The notes: generated by a model not told the origin, from the sequence alone. Shown: positions 9,201-19,413, counted from the stretch's first letter. The stretch: DNA of 64,000 nt from Dyella nitratireducens (GCF_014642835.1 NZ_BMJA01000005.1:248001-312000), one strand, 5' to 3'. Numbers and translations: made by a program.

Positions 9201-10293
9201 ATCGCAATGAAGTAGGTTCCAACACTTGCGCCGCAGCCTTCTCTGCACGCAACTGCAACGCTAGCCACGCATCAATGACCTGCACCGGCGTGATCGCATC
9301 GACACGCGTACTCACCGGTGGGCCACCTAACACCTGCACCGCTTCCGGCACACGGCTGCGCGGCCGCCAATGCCCGGGCGATACGGAACCAAACATCACC
9401 ACCAGCGGACATCCCATCGCCGCCGCAAGATGCGCAGGCCCGGTATCGACGGAAATCATGCTGTGTGCCACCGCCAGCAGGGCACGCATGCGCGGCAACG
9501 GCAGTTCTTTGGCGACGACCTCCACATCGGGCTGTGCCATCGCTTTGCGAATGTTTTCCAGGTAGCCGTATTCCGCGGATGATCCGCACAGGAGCACGCG
9601 CGCCTGCGGCAGTTGGATGCGAATGGCCGCAACGACGCCTGCCCAGTTTTCAATCGGCCACGACTTGTCATCGTCACTCGCCTTGCGCACACCGCTCCAA
9701 CGGAGGGTGCGCTTGTTGGCAGGCTGCAGCAGCACGAGCGGACGGCCGGCGAGGCCACGCGCTGCCAGCCACCGATCGCATTCGGCACGTTCGGATGCAC
9801 TGACGACGAACTCGGGCACGACACTGGTGGCACACGCCACATTCGCAAAACGATCGGCAAACGCGGTCGGCGTGGCATCAGCGAGTTCCAGCAGATGCTC
9901 GATCCAGTGGCCACCGGGTGTCAGCGGAATATCGTTGAGAAATACGCAATGGCTACGGGGAATGCCTGCCAGCTTCAACAGCGAATCAATGCGCTCCAAG
10001 GAGCGCGGTTGGGGTTCGCATACGTAAACCGGCACATGCCGCATGCGCCGCAGCGCAGCGATCGCACGCCATTGTTCGGGGCTCAGTGGCAGCGGCCGAT
10101 GATGGGATCGCAGGGCGATCACTTCCGCGACATCAGGCTGCTCGCGATAGAGATCGATCGCATAACCACCGGCCGCCAACAGCGTGCAGGGTTGGCCATA
10201 GCGGGCATGCAGACGGCGCAACAACGGTTGCAGCAACAGCGTATCGCCGAGGCGGCCGAAGCGGATGACGAGCGGACGGAAAGGTATCGACAT
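9199..10293 (-). CDS. Glycosyltransferase family 9 (heptosyltransferase-like)
   Basis: The 364-residue protein has the GT9 N-terminal motif IRFGRLGDTLLLQPLLRRL and a C-terminal nucleotide-sugar domain with LLQPANKRTLRWSG, PIENWAGVV and the conserved SVDTGPAHLAAAMGCPLVVMFG segment. GT9 enzymes such as WaaC, WaaF and WaaQ transfer ADP-heptose onto the inner core of lipopolysaccharide at the cytoplasmic face of the inner membrane. No other lipopolysaccharide genes are near, so the acceptor cannot be named. It lies 116 bases downstream of the Kef-type antiporter gene on the same strand. Its stop codon overlaps REP copy A by two bases. Confidence 0.85.
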   Translation of the reverse strand: MSIPFRPLVIRFGRLGDTLLLQPLLRRLHARYGQPCTLLAAGGYAIDLYREQPDVAEVIALRSHHRPLPLSPEQWRAIAALRRMRHVPVYVCEPQPRSLERIDSLLKLAGIPRSHCVFLNDIPLTPGGHWIEHLLELADATPTAFADRFANVACATSVVPEFVVSASERAECDRWLAARGLAGRPLVLLQPANKRTLRWSGVRKASDDDKSWPIENWAGVVAAIRIQLPQARVLLCGSSAEYGYLENIRKAMAQPDVEVVAKELPLPRMRALLAVAHSMISVDTGPAHLAAAMGCPLVVMFGSVSPGHWRPRSRVPEAVQVLGGPPVSTRVDAITPVQVIDAWLALQLRAEKAAAQVLEPTSLR

Positions 10294-10409
10294 GCGGAGA
10301 AGCAGCGAGCACTCGTCATGATTTCACATCCGGCAAGCATGCGTGCCGTGCGCTTACGGGAAACTTACCGTATTTTCTTGCTATGAAATGGCGGACAGGT
10401 GCGCGCGAT

Positions 10410-12269
10410 TCACGCGCCTCCCGTTCCCCGCTCCTCGTTGCCTGCCAGCAGTGGCGTATCGGCATCCGGCCCTTTTTCTGGCGGTGCCGGGGTCTGCGCA
10501 TCCGCTTCGAACAGCCGGTCCAGGTCTTCCAACGCCTCGCGCGTGGTCTGCACCAGCTTGGCTTCGTCGTCGTAGACCAGATACTGCGCCTTGAGCAGCT
10601 CGGCATCCTTGCGGCGGAAGCGCTCGATCTCTTCCGTCGCTTCCTCGGCGCTCAAACCCAGCGCCTCGAGCGTTTTGCGGCTCATCTTCAAGCTGGAGAA
10701 AAACGTTTCGCGTACCGGTTCTTCTATCCCCAAATCCATCAAACGCCATACGTGCTGGCGATTGCGTGCACGGGCGATGATCTTCAAATGCGGATACTGG
10801 CGGCGTACCACGCGTGCCACGCGCAGGGCCGATTCCGCTTCATCCGTGGCAAGCACGAACACCTCGGCCTTGTCAGCCTGCGCTGCGCGCAATAGTTCGG
10901 GGCGTGCGGGATCGCCATAGAAAATATCCCCGCTGGTGCCGAAGCGATTGGCCAAGTCGAGCTGTTCCACCGATTGGTCCAGCGCCACGAAGGGAATTTT
11001 CCGCGTGCGCAAGATGCGCGCGACGATCTGGCCCATGCGGCCGTAGCCGGCGATGATCACGCGCGGATGATCCACGGTGATGGTGTCGAAGGGCCGCTGC
11101 GGTGCCTGTTTTTTCTTGGCGCCGATCAGTTTGGCGGTGGCCGCCACCAGCAGTGGCGTCAAGCCCATCGAGAGAGTGATAGCGAGTACGAGCACAGCGC
11201 CTTGCTGGTCGGCGATCAAATGCCGCTCCATCGCCTGACGCAGCACCACGAAAGCAAATTCGCCACCGCTAGCCAACAGTACCGCGAGCCGCAAGGCATC
11301 CACGCGGTTGAGGCCGCCAAGCACACGGCCAAGCGGCCACAGCAACACGCCTTTCACCAGCAAGAGGCCGAAGGTAAGGCCCAGCACGATCAGCGGCATT
11401 TGCAGCAGCAGATTGATCTGCATCGACATGCCGACGCTGATGAAGAACAGACCCAGCAACAGGCCCTTGAACGGCTCGAGGTTGGATTCCAGCTCGTGGC
11501 GGTATTCCGAGTCGGCCAGCAATACACCAGCAAGGAACGCGCCGAGCGTTACCGAGACGTTGAGGTTTTCCATCAATAAGGCCGTGCCCAGCACCACCAG
11601 CAACGCCGTCGCGGTGGATACCTCGGTCGATTTGGCGCGCGCCACGAAGCGGAACACGGGGCGCAGCAGATAGCGGCCGCCGATCACCACCGCCACGATC
11701 ACCGCAGCCGTACGCGCCACCGCCATCGGATCGACGCCATGATGCGATGACGTTGAAGCCAGCAGCGGTACGGCCGCAATCAACGGAATCGCCGCCAGAT
11801 CCTGGAACAGCAGAATGGCGAAGGATTGCCGGCCATAGGCCGTCGACGCTTCCTTGCGCTCAGCGAGAATCTGCAAGCCGAACGCGGTGGACGACAGCGC
11901 CAGGCTGCCGCCGACGATCGCCGCCGCGTTCGGCGCGAGGCCGAAAGCGTAAGCGATGCTCCCCACGGCCAAACCGCACACCAGCACTTGCAGCAATCCG
12001 GTACCGAATACGGCATGGCGCATCACCCACAGGCGCCGTGGCGACAGCTCCAGGCCGATCACGAACAACATCAGTACCACGCCGAACTCGGCGATATCGC
12101 TGGCACGACTGGGCTCGGCAACCAGATGCAGCTCCGCTGGGCCGATCACGACGCCCGCGAGCAGATAACCAAGCACGGCACCCAGGCGAAAACGCTTTGT
12201 GATCGGTACCGCAATCACCGTAGCGAGCAAGAAGATGACCGCCGTTTCCAGAAAGTGTTGGCTGCTCAC
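10410..12269 (-). CDS. Kef-type cation:proton antiporter with TrkA-N domain (CPA2 family)
   Basis: The 619-residue protein has about twelve membrane helices in residues 1-380, including the CPA2 hallmarks GYLLAGVVIGP and LALSSTAFGLQIL. A Rossmann domain of TrkA-N type follows, with the nucleotide loop VIIAGYGRMGQIVARIL near residue 405. The last 90 residues are polar, with a charged EEATEEIERFRRKDAELLKAQ stretch. The layout matches KefB/KefC, which export potassium in exchange for protons in the inner membrane and are gated by glutathione adducts and NAD(H). No KefF/KefG-type oxidoreductase gene is adjacent, so glutathione control is not shown. It is divergent from the glutaminyl cyclase gene. 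Confidence 0.88.
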   Translation of the reverse strand: MSSQHFLETAVIFLLATVIAVPITKRFRLGAVLGYLLAGVVIGPAELHLVAEPSRASDIAEFGVVLMLFVIGLELSPRRLWVMRHAVFGTGLLQVLVCGLAVGSIAYAFGLAPNAAAIVGGSLALSSTAFGLQILAERKEASTAYGRQSFAILLFQDLAAIPLIAAVPLLASTSSHHGVDPMAVARTAAVIVAVVIGGRYLLRPVFRFVARAKSTEVSTATALLVVLGTALLMENLNVSVTLGAFLAGVLLADSEYRHELESNLEPFKGLLLGLFFISVGMSMQINLLLQMPLIVLGLTFGLLLVKGVLLWPLGRVLGGLNRVDALRLAVLLASGGEFAFVVLRQAMERHLIADQQGAVLVLAITLSMGLTPLLVAATAKLIGAKKKQAPQRPFDTITVDHPRVIIAGYGRMGQIVARILRTRKIPFVALDQSVEQLDLANRFGTSGDIFYGDPARPELLRAAQADKAEVFVLATDEAESALRVARVVRRQYPHLKIIARARNRQHVWRLMDLGIEEPVRETFFSSLKMSRKTLEALGLSAEEATEEIERFRRKDAELLKAQYLVYDDEAKLVQTTREALEDLDRLFEADAQTPAPPEKGPDADTPLLAGNEERGTGGA

Positions 12270-12376
12270 GCGTCCTCCGCCTGCAAGTTCCTGCGAAACA
12301 TTATTTCACGCACTGGTCCATGGATGGGGAGTACGCGGCTGACGCCCTCATATCTCGCATGCGATCATCCGGCCCC

Positions 12377-13162
12377 ATGAAACCGATCACTCGCTTGCTC
12401 GTCCTTCTCGCGCTGATGCTGGCGTCGTCCGTTTATGCGCAAAACAGCATTCCCATCTACGGCTACCAAGTGCTGCACACCTATCCGCATAGCACCAAGG
12501 CGTATACGGAAGGCTTGTTCTATCTCGACGGCTATCTCTACGAGAGCACCGGCACGACGGGCGAATCGTTCATCCACAAGCTGGACCTCAACACCGGCAA
12601 AGTGCTGCAGCAAGTGGAGCTGTCGCCACCCGATTACGGCGAAGGCATCGTGGCGTTCAAGAACCGCCTGATTCAGCTCACCTGGCAATCGCAGCGCGGT
12701 TATATCTACGACTTGAAGAGCTTCAAGAAGATCGGCCAGTTCAGTTATCCCGGCGAGGGTTGGGCGCTCACGACGGACGGACATCGCATCTACATGAGCG
12801 ACGGCACCGCAACGATCCGCGTGCTCGATCCGGAAACGCTCAAGCAGGTCGGCAAGATCGACGTGACGGCATTGGGCCGCCCGCTGGTCAATCTCAACGA
12901 GCTGGAATGGGTGAAAGGGAAAATCTACGCGAATGTGTGGCTGACCCAGAACATCGTGCAGATCGATCCGAATAGCGGCAAGGTGGTTGGCGTGATCAAC
13001 CTCACCGGGCTCGCTCCTGATCCGAGTGCCTTGGCCGATCCCAGCAACGATGTGCTCAACGGTATTGCCTACGACGAGAAGCAGGATCGGCTGTTTGTCA
13101 CCGGCAAGCGCTGGCCGTCGATCTATGAGATCAAGCTGACGCCGCCGAAGTCCGATCATTGA
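12377..13162 (+). CDS. Glutaminyl-peptide cyclotransferase, plant/bacterial type
   Basis: The chosen ATG at 12377 gives a 261-residue protein with a signal peptide (LLVLLALMLASSVYAQ), so it acts in the periplasm. The mature part is a five-bladed propeller of the plant/bacterial QC type: YTEGLFYLDGYLYESTG, YGEGIVAF, GEGWALTTDG, LNELEWV...ANVWLTQ and DVLNGIAYD are the recurring blade motifs. These enzymes close N-terminal glutamine to pyroglutamate on peptides and are described from Xanthomonas. The longer frame upstream from 12320 would destroy the signal peptide. REP copy B begins two bases after the stop. Confidence 0.9.
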   Translation: MKPITRLLVLLALMLASSVYAQNSIPIYGYQVLHTYPHSTKAYTEGLFYLDGYLYESTGTTGESFIHKLDLNTGKVLQQVELSPPDYGEGIVAFKNRLIQLTWQSQRGYIYDLKSFKKIGQFSYPGEGWALTTDGHRIYMSDGTATIRVLDPETLKQVGKIDVTALGRPLVNLNELEWVKGKIYANVWLTQNIVQIDPNSGKVVGVINLTGLAPDPSALADPSNDVLNGIAYDEKQDRLFVTGKRWPSIYEIKLTPPKSDH

Positions 13163-13163
13163 T

Positions 13164-13236
13164 GTAGGTTGGGGTGCAAACCCCAACATCCGGCATGCTC
13201 ATGTTTCTCGATGTTGGGGTTTGCACCCCAACCTAC
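13164..13236. repeat. REP-like paired inverted repeat, copy B (family 1)
   Basis: Arms at 13164-13190 and 13210-13236 are inverted copies of the 27-base family-1 arm (GTAGGTTGGGGTGCA...CCAACATC) with a 19-base spacer. The left arm starts directly behind the glutaminyl cyclase stop. The right arm contains the TAG stop codon (13233-13235) of the convergent LysR gene. Confidence 0.92.
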
Positions 13237-14105
13237 GTAGTAGCCAGTCGCTGCAGGATAAGCTCGGCCAATCGCATCACCGCGGGTGTCGATTCCGCTT
13301 CGCTGCGATAAAGCGCCAGTCCAAGCTGCGGCAATGCCGGCAAAGCGGCTTCTTTCGCCTCCATCGTGCGCAGATCGGCAGGCACACCAAGCGGCGTGCG
13401 CACGCTGATACCCAATCCCGCTTTCACCGCCGCCCAGGTTCCGGCCAGGCTCGCGCTGGTGAAAGCAATGCGCCAAGCGAGACCTGCGCGGTCCAATGCA
13501 TCGATAGCCGCCGTGCGCATCAGGCACGGCGCATCCAGCATCACCAGCGGAATCGGTTCGCCAGGCTCATAGGGAAGCTGCTCGGCAGCTACGCCGATCC
13601 AGCGCATCGGCAAGGTTTGAATATGCTGCCTGTGTGGCGTGCGCGTATCCGTTTCCCAGGCCAGTGCAAGATCGAGACGGCCGGCCTCCAGTGACTGCAG
13701 CAACACGGTATTGCGTGCGATGTGCACTTCCACACGCAACCTGGGGTGCGCGCGCTTGAAGCGTCCCAGCACTTCGGGCAGCACGTTTTCGCCAAAATCT
13801 TCCTGCATGCCCAGTCGCACGCGTCCTTCCAGTTGCACACCGCGCACGGCGCTGACCGCTTCATCGTTCAGTTCCAACAGTCGACGCGCATACCCGAGCA
13901 TCACCTCGCCCGCCTCGGTCAGCACCATGCCGCGCCCGGCTTTGCGCAACAGTGGCGTGCCAGCCTGGTCCTCCAGCTTTTTCAGTTGCGCGCTGACGGC
14001 GGAAGTGGAACGGCTTAGGCGATCGGCGGCCTTGGCAAAACTGCCCAGCTCGATGCCCGTGACGAAGCTGCGCATGACGTCCAGATCGAGGTGAAGGCGG
14101 TTCAT
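13233..14105 (-). CDS. LysR-family transcriptional regulator
   Basis: The 290-residue protein has the LysR N-terminal winged helix-turn-helix (residues 5-65: MRSFVTGIELGSFAKAADRLSR...SAVSAQLKKLEDQAGTPLLRK). A two-lobed effector-binding domain with VRLGMQEDFGENVLPEVL follows. It is divergent from the DUF4865 and tautomerase genes, and that three-gene arrangement recurs in many proteobacteria, so it most likely controls them and itself. The 104-base gap contains an AT-rich inverted repeat suitable as its operator. The last codons run into REP copy B, which supplies the stop codon, so the original C-terminus may have differed by a few residues. Confidence 0.9.
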   Translation of the reverse strand: MNRLHLDLDVMRSFVTGIELGSFAKAADRLSRSTSAVSAQLKKLEDQAGTPLLRKAGRGMVLTEAGEVMLGYARRLLELNDEAVSAVRGVQLEGRVRLGMQEDFGENVLPEVLGRFKRAHPRLRVEVHIARNTVLLQSLEAGRLDLALAWETDTRTPHRQHIQTLPMRWIGVAAEQLPYEPGEPIPLVMLDAPCLMRTAAIDALDRAGLAWRIAFTSASLAGTWAAVKAGLGISVRTPLGVPADLRTMEAKEAALPALPQLGLALYRSEAESTPAVMRLAELILQRLATT

Positions 14106-14121
14106 GGAATCATCCAGTTTT

Positions 14122-14167
14122 TCAGGATTATTAGTTCATAAATTCCCGATTTTAAGGATTATCCTGA
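14122..14167. promoter_or_regulatory. Imperfect inverted repeat, candidate LysR operator
   Basis: TCAGGAT at 14122-14128 is mirrored by ATCCTGA at 14161-14167 around an AT-rich centre. It lies between the divergent LysR regulator and the DUF4865 gene, where an autoregulating LysR protein would bind. Confidence 0.5.
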
Positions 14168-14209
14168 GCCAGTAGTCTGATGCTCGTCAAGCCTGCCAAG
14201 GAGATCGCC

Positions 14210-14779
14210 GTGATCACCATGCAGTACCGCATCACCCTGCCCGCCGATTACGACATGACGATCATCCGCAAGCGCATCGCCGATCGCGGGCATCTCACCG
14301 ACGACTTTCCGCAACTTGCGTTCAAGGCCTATCTCTATGCCGACCGCAACGAGCCCTACGCCACAGGCCGGGAGAACCGTTACGCGCCGTTTTATCTGTG
14401 GCATGACACGGAAGGCATGAACGCCTTTCTCGGCGGCGCAGGCTTTGGTGCCGTTATCGACTCGTTTGGACGGCCAGTGGTGCGCACGTGGTCGGTGTGG
14501 CATGCGGAAACGGCACCTGATCTTTCCATCGCCACTTATGCAACCTGCGAAACCGCGTCAATCACCGAGCCTATGGCGCTGGGTGCCTTGCGCGATGCAG
14601 AGCTGGCGAGCGTTCGCGCCGATGTCGCTGGCGGCGCACTTGCCGCGGTCAGCGCCTTCGACCCCACCGGCTGGACGATGATGCGCTTTCGTCTGTGGCG
14701 CGACGCCATCCATGCTTCCAGCGACGCTGTAGACGTTTATCGAGTCGGCCACGTGTCGCAACCTTCCTCAAAACACTAA
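14210..14779 (+). CDS. DUF4865-family protein
   Basis: A GTG start at 14210 is chosen because AAGGAG lies six bases upstream. It gives the N-terminus MITMQYRITLPADYDMTIIR, which matches the usual start of this family. The 189-residue protein has an alpha-beta barrel character with RYAPFYLWHDTEGMNAFLGG in the middle. DUF4865 proteins are nearly always found beside a tautomerase and under a LysR regulator, but no reaction has been established that I know of. No signal peptide is visible. The tautomerase gene follows after 18 bases, so the two are probably co-transcribed. Confidence 0.85.
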   Translation: MITMQYRITLPADYDMTIIRKRIADRGHLTDDFPQLAFKAYLYADRNEPYATGRENRYAPFYLWHDTEGMNAFLGGAGFGAVIDSFGRPVVRTWSVWHAETAPDLSIATYATCETASITEPMALGALRDAELASVRADVAGGALAAVSAFDPTGWTMMRFRLWRDAIHASSDAVDVYRVGHVSQPSSKH

Positions 14780-14797
14780 GCCATCAAGGAGCATCCC

Positions 14798-15178
14798 ATG
14801 CCTCTCGTTCGCATCGCTCTACGCCGCGGCAAGTCGCCTGCGTATATCGCCGCACTACGCAACGGCATCTATGCTGCCATGCGCGAAAGCTTCAACGTAC
14901 CGGAAAACGATCGCTTCATCCTGGTCAGCCAGCATGATGCCGATGAGTTCGATTACGACCCGAATTATCTTGGTATCGCGCGCACCGACGATCTGGTCAT
15001 CGTGCAGATTGCATGCAACAACACGCGCACGGTGGAGCAGAAGCAGGGGTTTTATCGGAGTGTGGTGGAGAAGCTGACGGCCGATCCCGGCTTACGGCCG
15101 GAGGATGTATTTATCAATTTATTGGAAACGGCCAAGGAAAATTGGTCGTTTGGAAATGGAGTTGCACAGTACGCGTGA
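14798..15178 (+). CDS. Tautomerase-family protein
   Basis: This 126-residue protein begins MPLVRIALRRGKSPAYIAALRNGIYAAM. The proline after the initiator methionine is the catalytic base of the tautomerase (4-oxalocrotonate tautomerase/MIF) superfamily once methionine is removed. RFILVSQHD, IVQIACNNTRT and DVFINLLET match the long tautomerase subfamily that pairs with DUF4865. AAGGAG precedes the ATG. The natural substrate is unknown. A degraded REP-like half-arm follows the stop codon by a few bases. Confidence 0.87.
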   Translation: MPLVRIALRRGKSPAYIAALRNGIYAAMRESFNVPENDRFILVSQHDADEFDYDPNYLGIARTDDLVIVQIACNNTRTVEQKQGFYRSVVEKLTADPGLRPEDVFINLLETAKENWSFGNGVAQYA

Positions 15179-15181
15179 TTG

Positions 15182-15421
15182 CGTAGGCTTGGGTGCAATC
15201 TTTATATTTTTTGACCTGCGAAGCGTCGTTCGCGGAGAAAAAAGCCAGTCTTGCCTCAACGTCATTCCGGCGAAGGCCGGAATCCATCGCGAATACGAAG
15301 CATGGATTCCGGCCTTCGCCGGAATGACGACTCGCTCTGAAACGGTATTAACGCGAACTTCGGTTCTTTCCGGAATGACGAAAAACGTGGGGATACATCA
15401 GGGTGCAACCCACAACCTACG
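15182..15421. repeat. Two degraded family-1 REP halves flanking a family-2 element
   Basis: A diverged family-1 arm (GTAGGCTTGGGTGCAA) lies at 15183-15198 and an inverted partner (GGGTGCAACCC...CCTACGG) near 15403-15421. Between them is the family-2 inverted repeat described separately. The remaining bases show no gene. Confidence 0.55.
15260..15330. repeat. Family-2 inverted repeat
   Basis: Inverted arms of about 28 bases (15260-15287 and 15302-15329) begin CGTCATTCCGGCGAAGG and are separated by about 14 bases. Each arm contains the subpalindrome TTCCGGC-GAAG-GCCGGAA. A further partial copy (TTTCCGGAATGACG) lies near 15368-15381. The family also occurs at 18204 and 19414. Confidence 0.88.
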
Positions 15422-15433
15422 GTAGCGTGATCG

Positions 15434-16546
<1,113 letters not shown>

Positions 16547-16634
16547 TTAAACGCCGAACTGTTTATGCGCAAGTTCGACACATGTTGTGTGCCATCTTTG
16601 ATGGCGCATGTCCCCTCTCATTAGGAGCTGCGTC

Positions 16635-18158
16635 ATGATCCAGCATGCCAAGCGTCCGTCGCACTGGACCTCCCCCGAAGGCATGAAGTACCTGGGCCCG
16701 CACGAGGGCACCGAACCGCTTGATGTCACTGTTGTATTGCGCCGCCGCTCAGATACCGCACCCACGCCGGCCGAATGGCCCAAATCACCGCGCTTTCCTC
16801 GTGGACAGTTCGGCGATCACTACGGTGCCAATCCTGCCGATATTGAAAATGTGCGTGGTTTTGCGCACACGCATGGCCTTACCGAAACCGGCTGTGAGGC
16901 ACATCGCCGCGTCTTGCACCTGCGTGGCACACCGACACAGTTGGAGCAGGCATTTGGGGTGACGCTAGGCAAATACCAGATCGACGATCGCCAATTCGTG
17001 GGATGCGGCCATGCGCCTACGCTGCCACCCGCGGCCATCGCCGTGCTGGGCTTGGATCGGCGGCCGGTAGCGCGGCCGCATGTCCGCGTGCCGAATGCGC
17101 AGCCGAATACGTATTACACCCCGCTGCAGCTCGGGCAGCTGTACAACTTTCCTGCCGGCACGGATGGCACGGGGCAGACCATTGGCATCATCGAGTTGGG
17201 TGGCGGCTATACCAGCACCGATCTCAGCCAGTACTTTTCGAACCTGGGGATCAGCAAGCCGCCGAATGTCGTGGCTGTTTCAGTGGCCGGCGGACAGAAC
17301 CAGCCCGGCGGCGGCGATGCCGATATCGAAGTGACGCTGGATATCGAGGTGTCCGGTGCGCTCGCACCCGGCGCGACCATCGCCATGTATTTCGCGCCGA
17401 ATACGGATCAGGGTTTTTACGAAGCCATTTCGCAAGCCGCGCACGACACGACGAACAAGCCGTCGGTAATTTCGATCAGCTGGGGCGGCCCCGAAGACAG
17501 CTGGAGCAGCCAGTCGCGTGATGCCATGGAAACGGCCTTGCAGGATGCGGCGGCGCTTGGCGTGACGGTGGTTACCGCGGCGGGCGACAACGGCTCCAGC
17601 GATGGTGCAACCGACGGCCAGCCGCATGTCGACTTTCCTTCTTCCAGTCCTTACGCACTGGGCTGCGGCGGCACCACGCTGACGGCCAACGGCCAGACCA
17701 TCCAGAGCGAGGTGGTGTGGAACGAGACCGCCAGCAATGACGGTGCAACGGGTGGCGGCGTCAGCATCGAATATCCCCTGCCAACTTGGCAGCAAAACGC
17801 GAAGGTACCCAACGCCCCCAGCGGCAGCACCGGGCGTGGCGTGCCGGACGTTTCCGCTAACGCCGACCCCTTGACCGGCTACGAAATACTGGTCGGCGGC
17901 CAGACGCAGGCTGTCGGCGGCACCAGCGCCGCGGCACCGCTGTGGGCAGCCTTGCTGGCGCGGATCAACCAGCAACTGGGCAAGCCGGTGGGCGACGTGC
18001 ATGCGGCGCTGTACCAGATCGATGAATCGGCGTTCCGCGATATCACGCAGGGTAATAACGGGACGTATCAGGCGGGCCCGGGGTGGGATGCGTGCACGGG
18101 GTTGGGTAGTCCAAATGGGCAGGCGTTGCTGAGTGCGTTGTCGGCGCAGCAAGGTTGA
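16635..18158 (+). CDS. Sedolisin-type serine-carboxyl peptidase (S53) with pro-domain
   Basis: The ATG at 16635 has AGGAG seven bases upstream, giving 507 residues. Residues 30-150 form the pro-kumamolisin activation domain (VVLRRRSD...TQLEQAFGVTL). The catalytic domain contains Glu232 and Asp236 (EVTLD), the oxyanion-hole Asp318 (AAGDNGSSDG) and Ser431 in GGTSAAAPLWAA. The C-terminal calcium loop is DITQGNNGTYQ...GPGWDACTGLGSP. S53 peptidases cleave proteins at acid pH after removal of the pro-domain. No classical signal peptide is seen at either possible start, so the export route is unclear. The gene is transcribed alone. Confidence 0.92.
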   Translation: MIQHAKRPSHWTSPEGMKYLGPHEGTEPLDVTVVLRRRSDTAPTPAEWPKSPRFPRGQFGDHYGANPADIENVRGFAHTHGLTETGCEAHRRVLHLRGTPTQLEQAFGVTLGKYQIDDRQFVGCGHAPTLPPAAIAVLGLDRRPVARPHVRVPNAQPNTYYTPLQLGQLYNFPAGTDGTGQTIGIIELGGGYTSTDLSQYFSNLGISKPPNVVAVSVAGGQNQPGGGDADIEVTLDIEVSGALAPGATIAMYFAPNTDQGFYEAISQAAHDTTNKPSVISISWGGPEDSWSSQSRDAMETALQDAAALGVTVVTAAGDNGSSDGATDGQPHVDFPSSSPYALGCGGTTLTANGQTIQSEVVWNETASNDGATGGGVSIEYPLPTWQQNAKVPNAPSGSTGRGVPDVSANADPLTGYEILVGGQTQAVGGTSAAAPLWAALLARINQQLGKPVGDVHAALYQIDESAFRDITQGNNGTYQAGPGWDACTGLGSPNGQALLSALSAQQG

Positions 18159-18203
18159 TGGCATAGCAACGCCTGCCGGAGAAGCTGCAGAAAGACTCAA
18201 AGC

Positions 18204-18287
18204 TGTCGTCCCGGCGCACGCCGGGACCCAGTGACTTCGCTTGCGAATCAACACGCTGGGCCCGGGCTTTCGTCGGGGCGACGATAG
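18204..18287. repeat. Family-2 inverted repeat, diverged
   Basis: GTCGTCCCGGCGCACGCC begins one arm at 18205. The inverted partner, ending GGGGCGACGATAG, closes near 18286. The arms are imperfect. The element lies 46 bases behind the sedolisin stop and before the glucokinase start. Confidence 0.6.
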
Positions 18288-18387
18288 TGAATTTTTTCAC
18301 AAGCTTGGGGAGAGGAAGCCGCTCGCGATGCTGGACGAATCCGATGACAACGGGCAGTCTTGTCAGGTTCGCTACCCTGGATTCCCC

Positions 18388-19401
18388 ATGGATCGCTCCA
18401 TCACCTCACCCACTCTGCTGGCCGATCTCGGCGGCACCAACGTCCGTTTCGCCCTTGCCGATGCCGCATCATCCTCGCCGCTGCTGCTGGACAGCGTGCG
18501 GCGTTATCGCGTGAAGGATTTCGACACGCTGGCCGATGCCATGCGCCAGTACTTCGCCGACACCGGCCATACCGCCACGCAGTCGATCATCGCCGCTGCC
18601 GGCCGCATCGCCAACGGCGAGACGGTGAAGATCACCAACAATCCCTGGGCGGTGTCTGCGCATGGCCTGGAGGCGGAACTGGGCTTCGAGCGCGTGCGGT
18701 TGGTGAACGATTTCGCGGCGCAGGGCATGTCGATTCCGCTGCTCAAAAGAGATGAGCTGCAAGCCGTCGGTACGGTGATGCCACCGGAGCACAACCACAA
18801 ATCCACGCAGACGTTTGTCGTGATGGGTCCAGGCACGGGCCTCGGTGTGGCCGGCCTGCTGCTCCGCCACGGCCACTGGATCGTGCTGGAAACCGAGGGC
18901 GGCCATTCCGGCTTTGCGGCGCATACCGCCGAAGATGTGGAGATTCTGCATCGCTTGAACGCGCGCTTCGGCCGCGTCTCGAATGAACGCATGATCTGCG
19001 GCAACGGCCTGGTGAATCTCTACCTTGCCCTGGCCGATATCGCCGGCCAGCCCGCCGAGGAATACACACCCGAGGACATCACCGCGCGCGCCACCGACAG
19101 CAGCGACCCGCTGTGCGTGCGCACGGTGGAAACGCTGGCCGGCATTTTCGGCAGCGTGGCCGGCGATCTGGTGCTGAGCCTGGGTGGCTGGGATGGCGTG
19201 TACCTGACCGGCGGCGTGCTGAAAATTCTGATGCCCTGGCTGCAGCGCGGCGGCTTCCGCGAGCGCTTCGAAGCCAAGGGCCGCTTCCGCGACACGATGG
19301 AACATGTGCCGACTATCGCCATCATGCATCCGGAACCGGGTTTGCTCGGTGCGGCGGCGCTGGCTGTGCTGGAATCGGGGCGTAGCTTGCCAAATATGTA
19401 A
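18388..19401 (+). CDS. glk: Glucokinase
   Basis: From ATG 18388 the protein is 337 residues, close to the usual bacterial glucokinase length. The frame opens upstream from 18241, but that part runs through a repeat and is not coding. The phosphate loop is LLADLGGTNVRFAL near the N-terminus. Further marks are NNPWAVS, the catalytic VNDFAAQ, the ATP loop VMGPGTGLGVAGL and the sugar-binding ETEGGHSGFA. It phosphorylates glucose with ATP in the cytoplasm. A HAD phosphatase follows after 143 bases with a repeat between them. Confidence 0.93.
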   Translation: MDRSITSPTLLADLGGTNVRFALADAASSSPLLLDSVRRYRVKDFDTLADAMRQYFADTGHTATQSIIAAAGRIANGETVKITNNPWAVSAHGLEAELGFERVRLVNDFAAQGMSIPLLKRDELQAVGTVMPPEHNHKSTQTFVVMGPGTGLGVAGLLLRHGHWIVLETEGGHSGFAAHTAEDVEILHRLNARFGRVSNERMICGNGLVNLYLALADIAGQPAEEYTPEDITARATDSSDPLCVRTVETLAGIFGSVAGDLVLSLGGWDGVYLTGGVLKILMPWLQRGGFRERFEAKGRFRDTMEHVPTIAIMHPEPGLLGAAALAVLESGRSLPNM

Positions 19402-19413
19402 ATCCCCCACATT

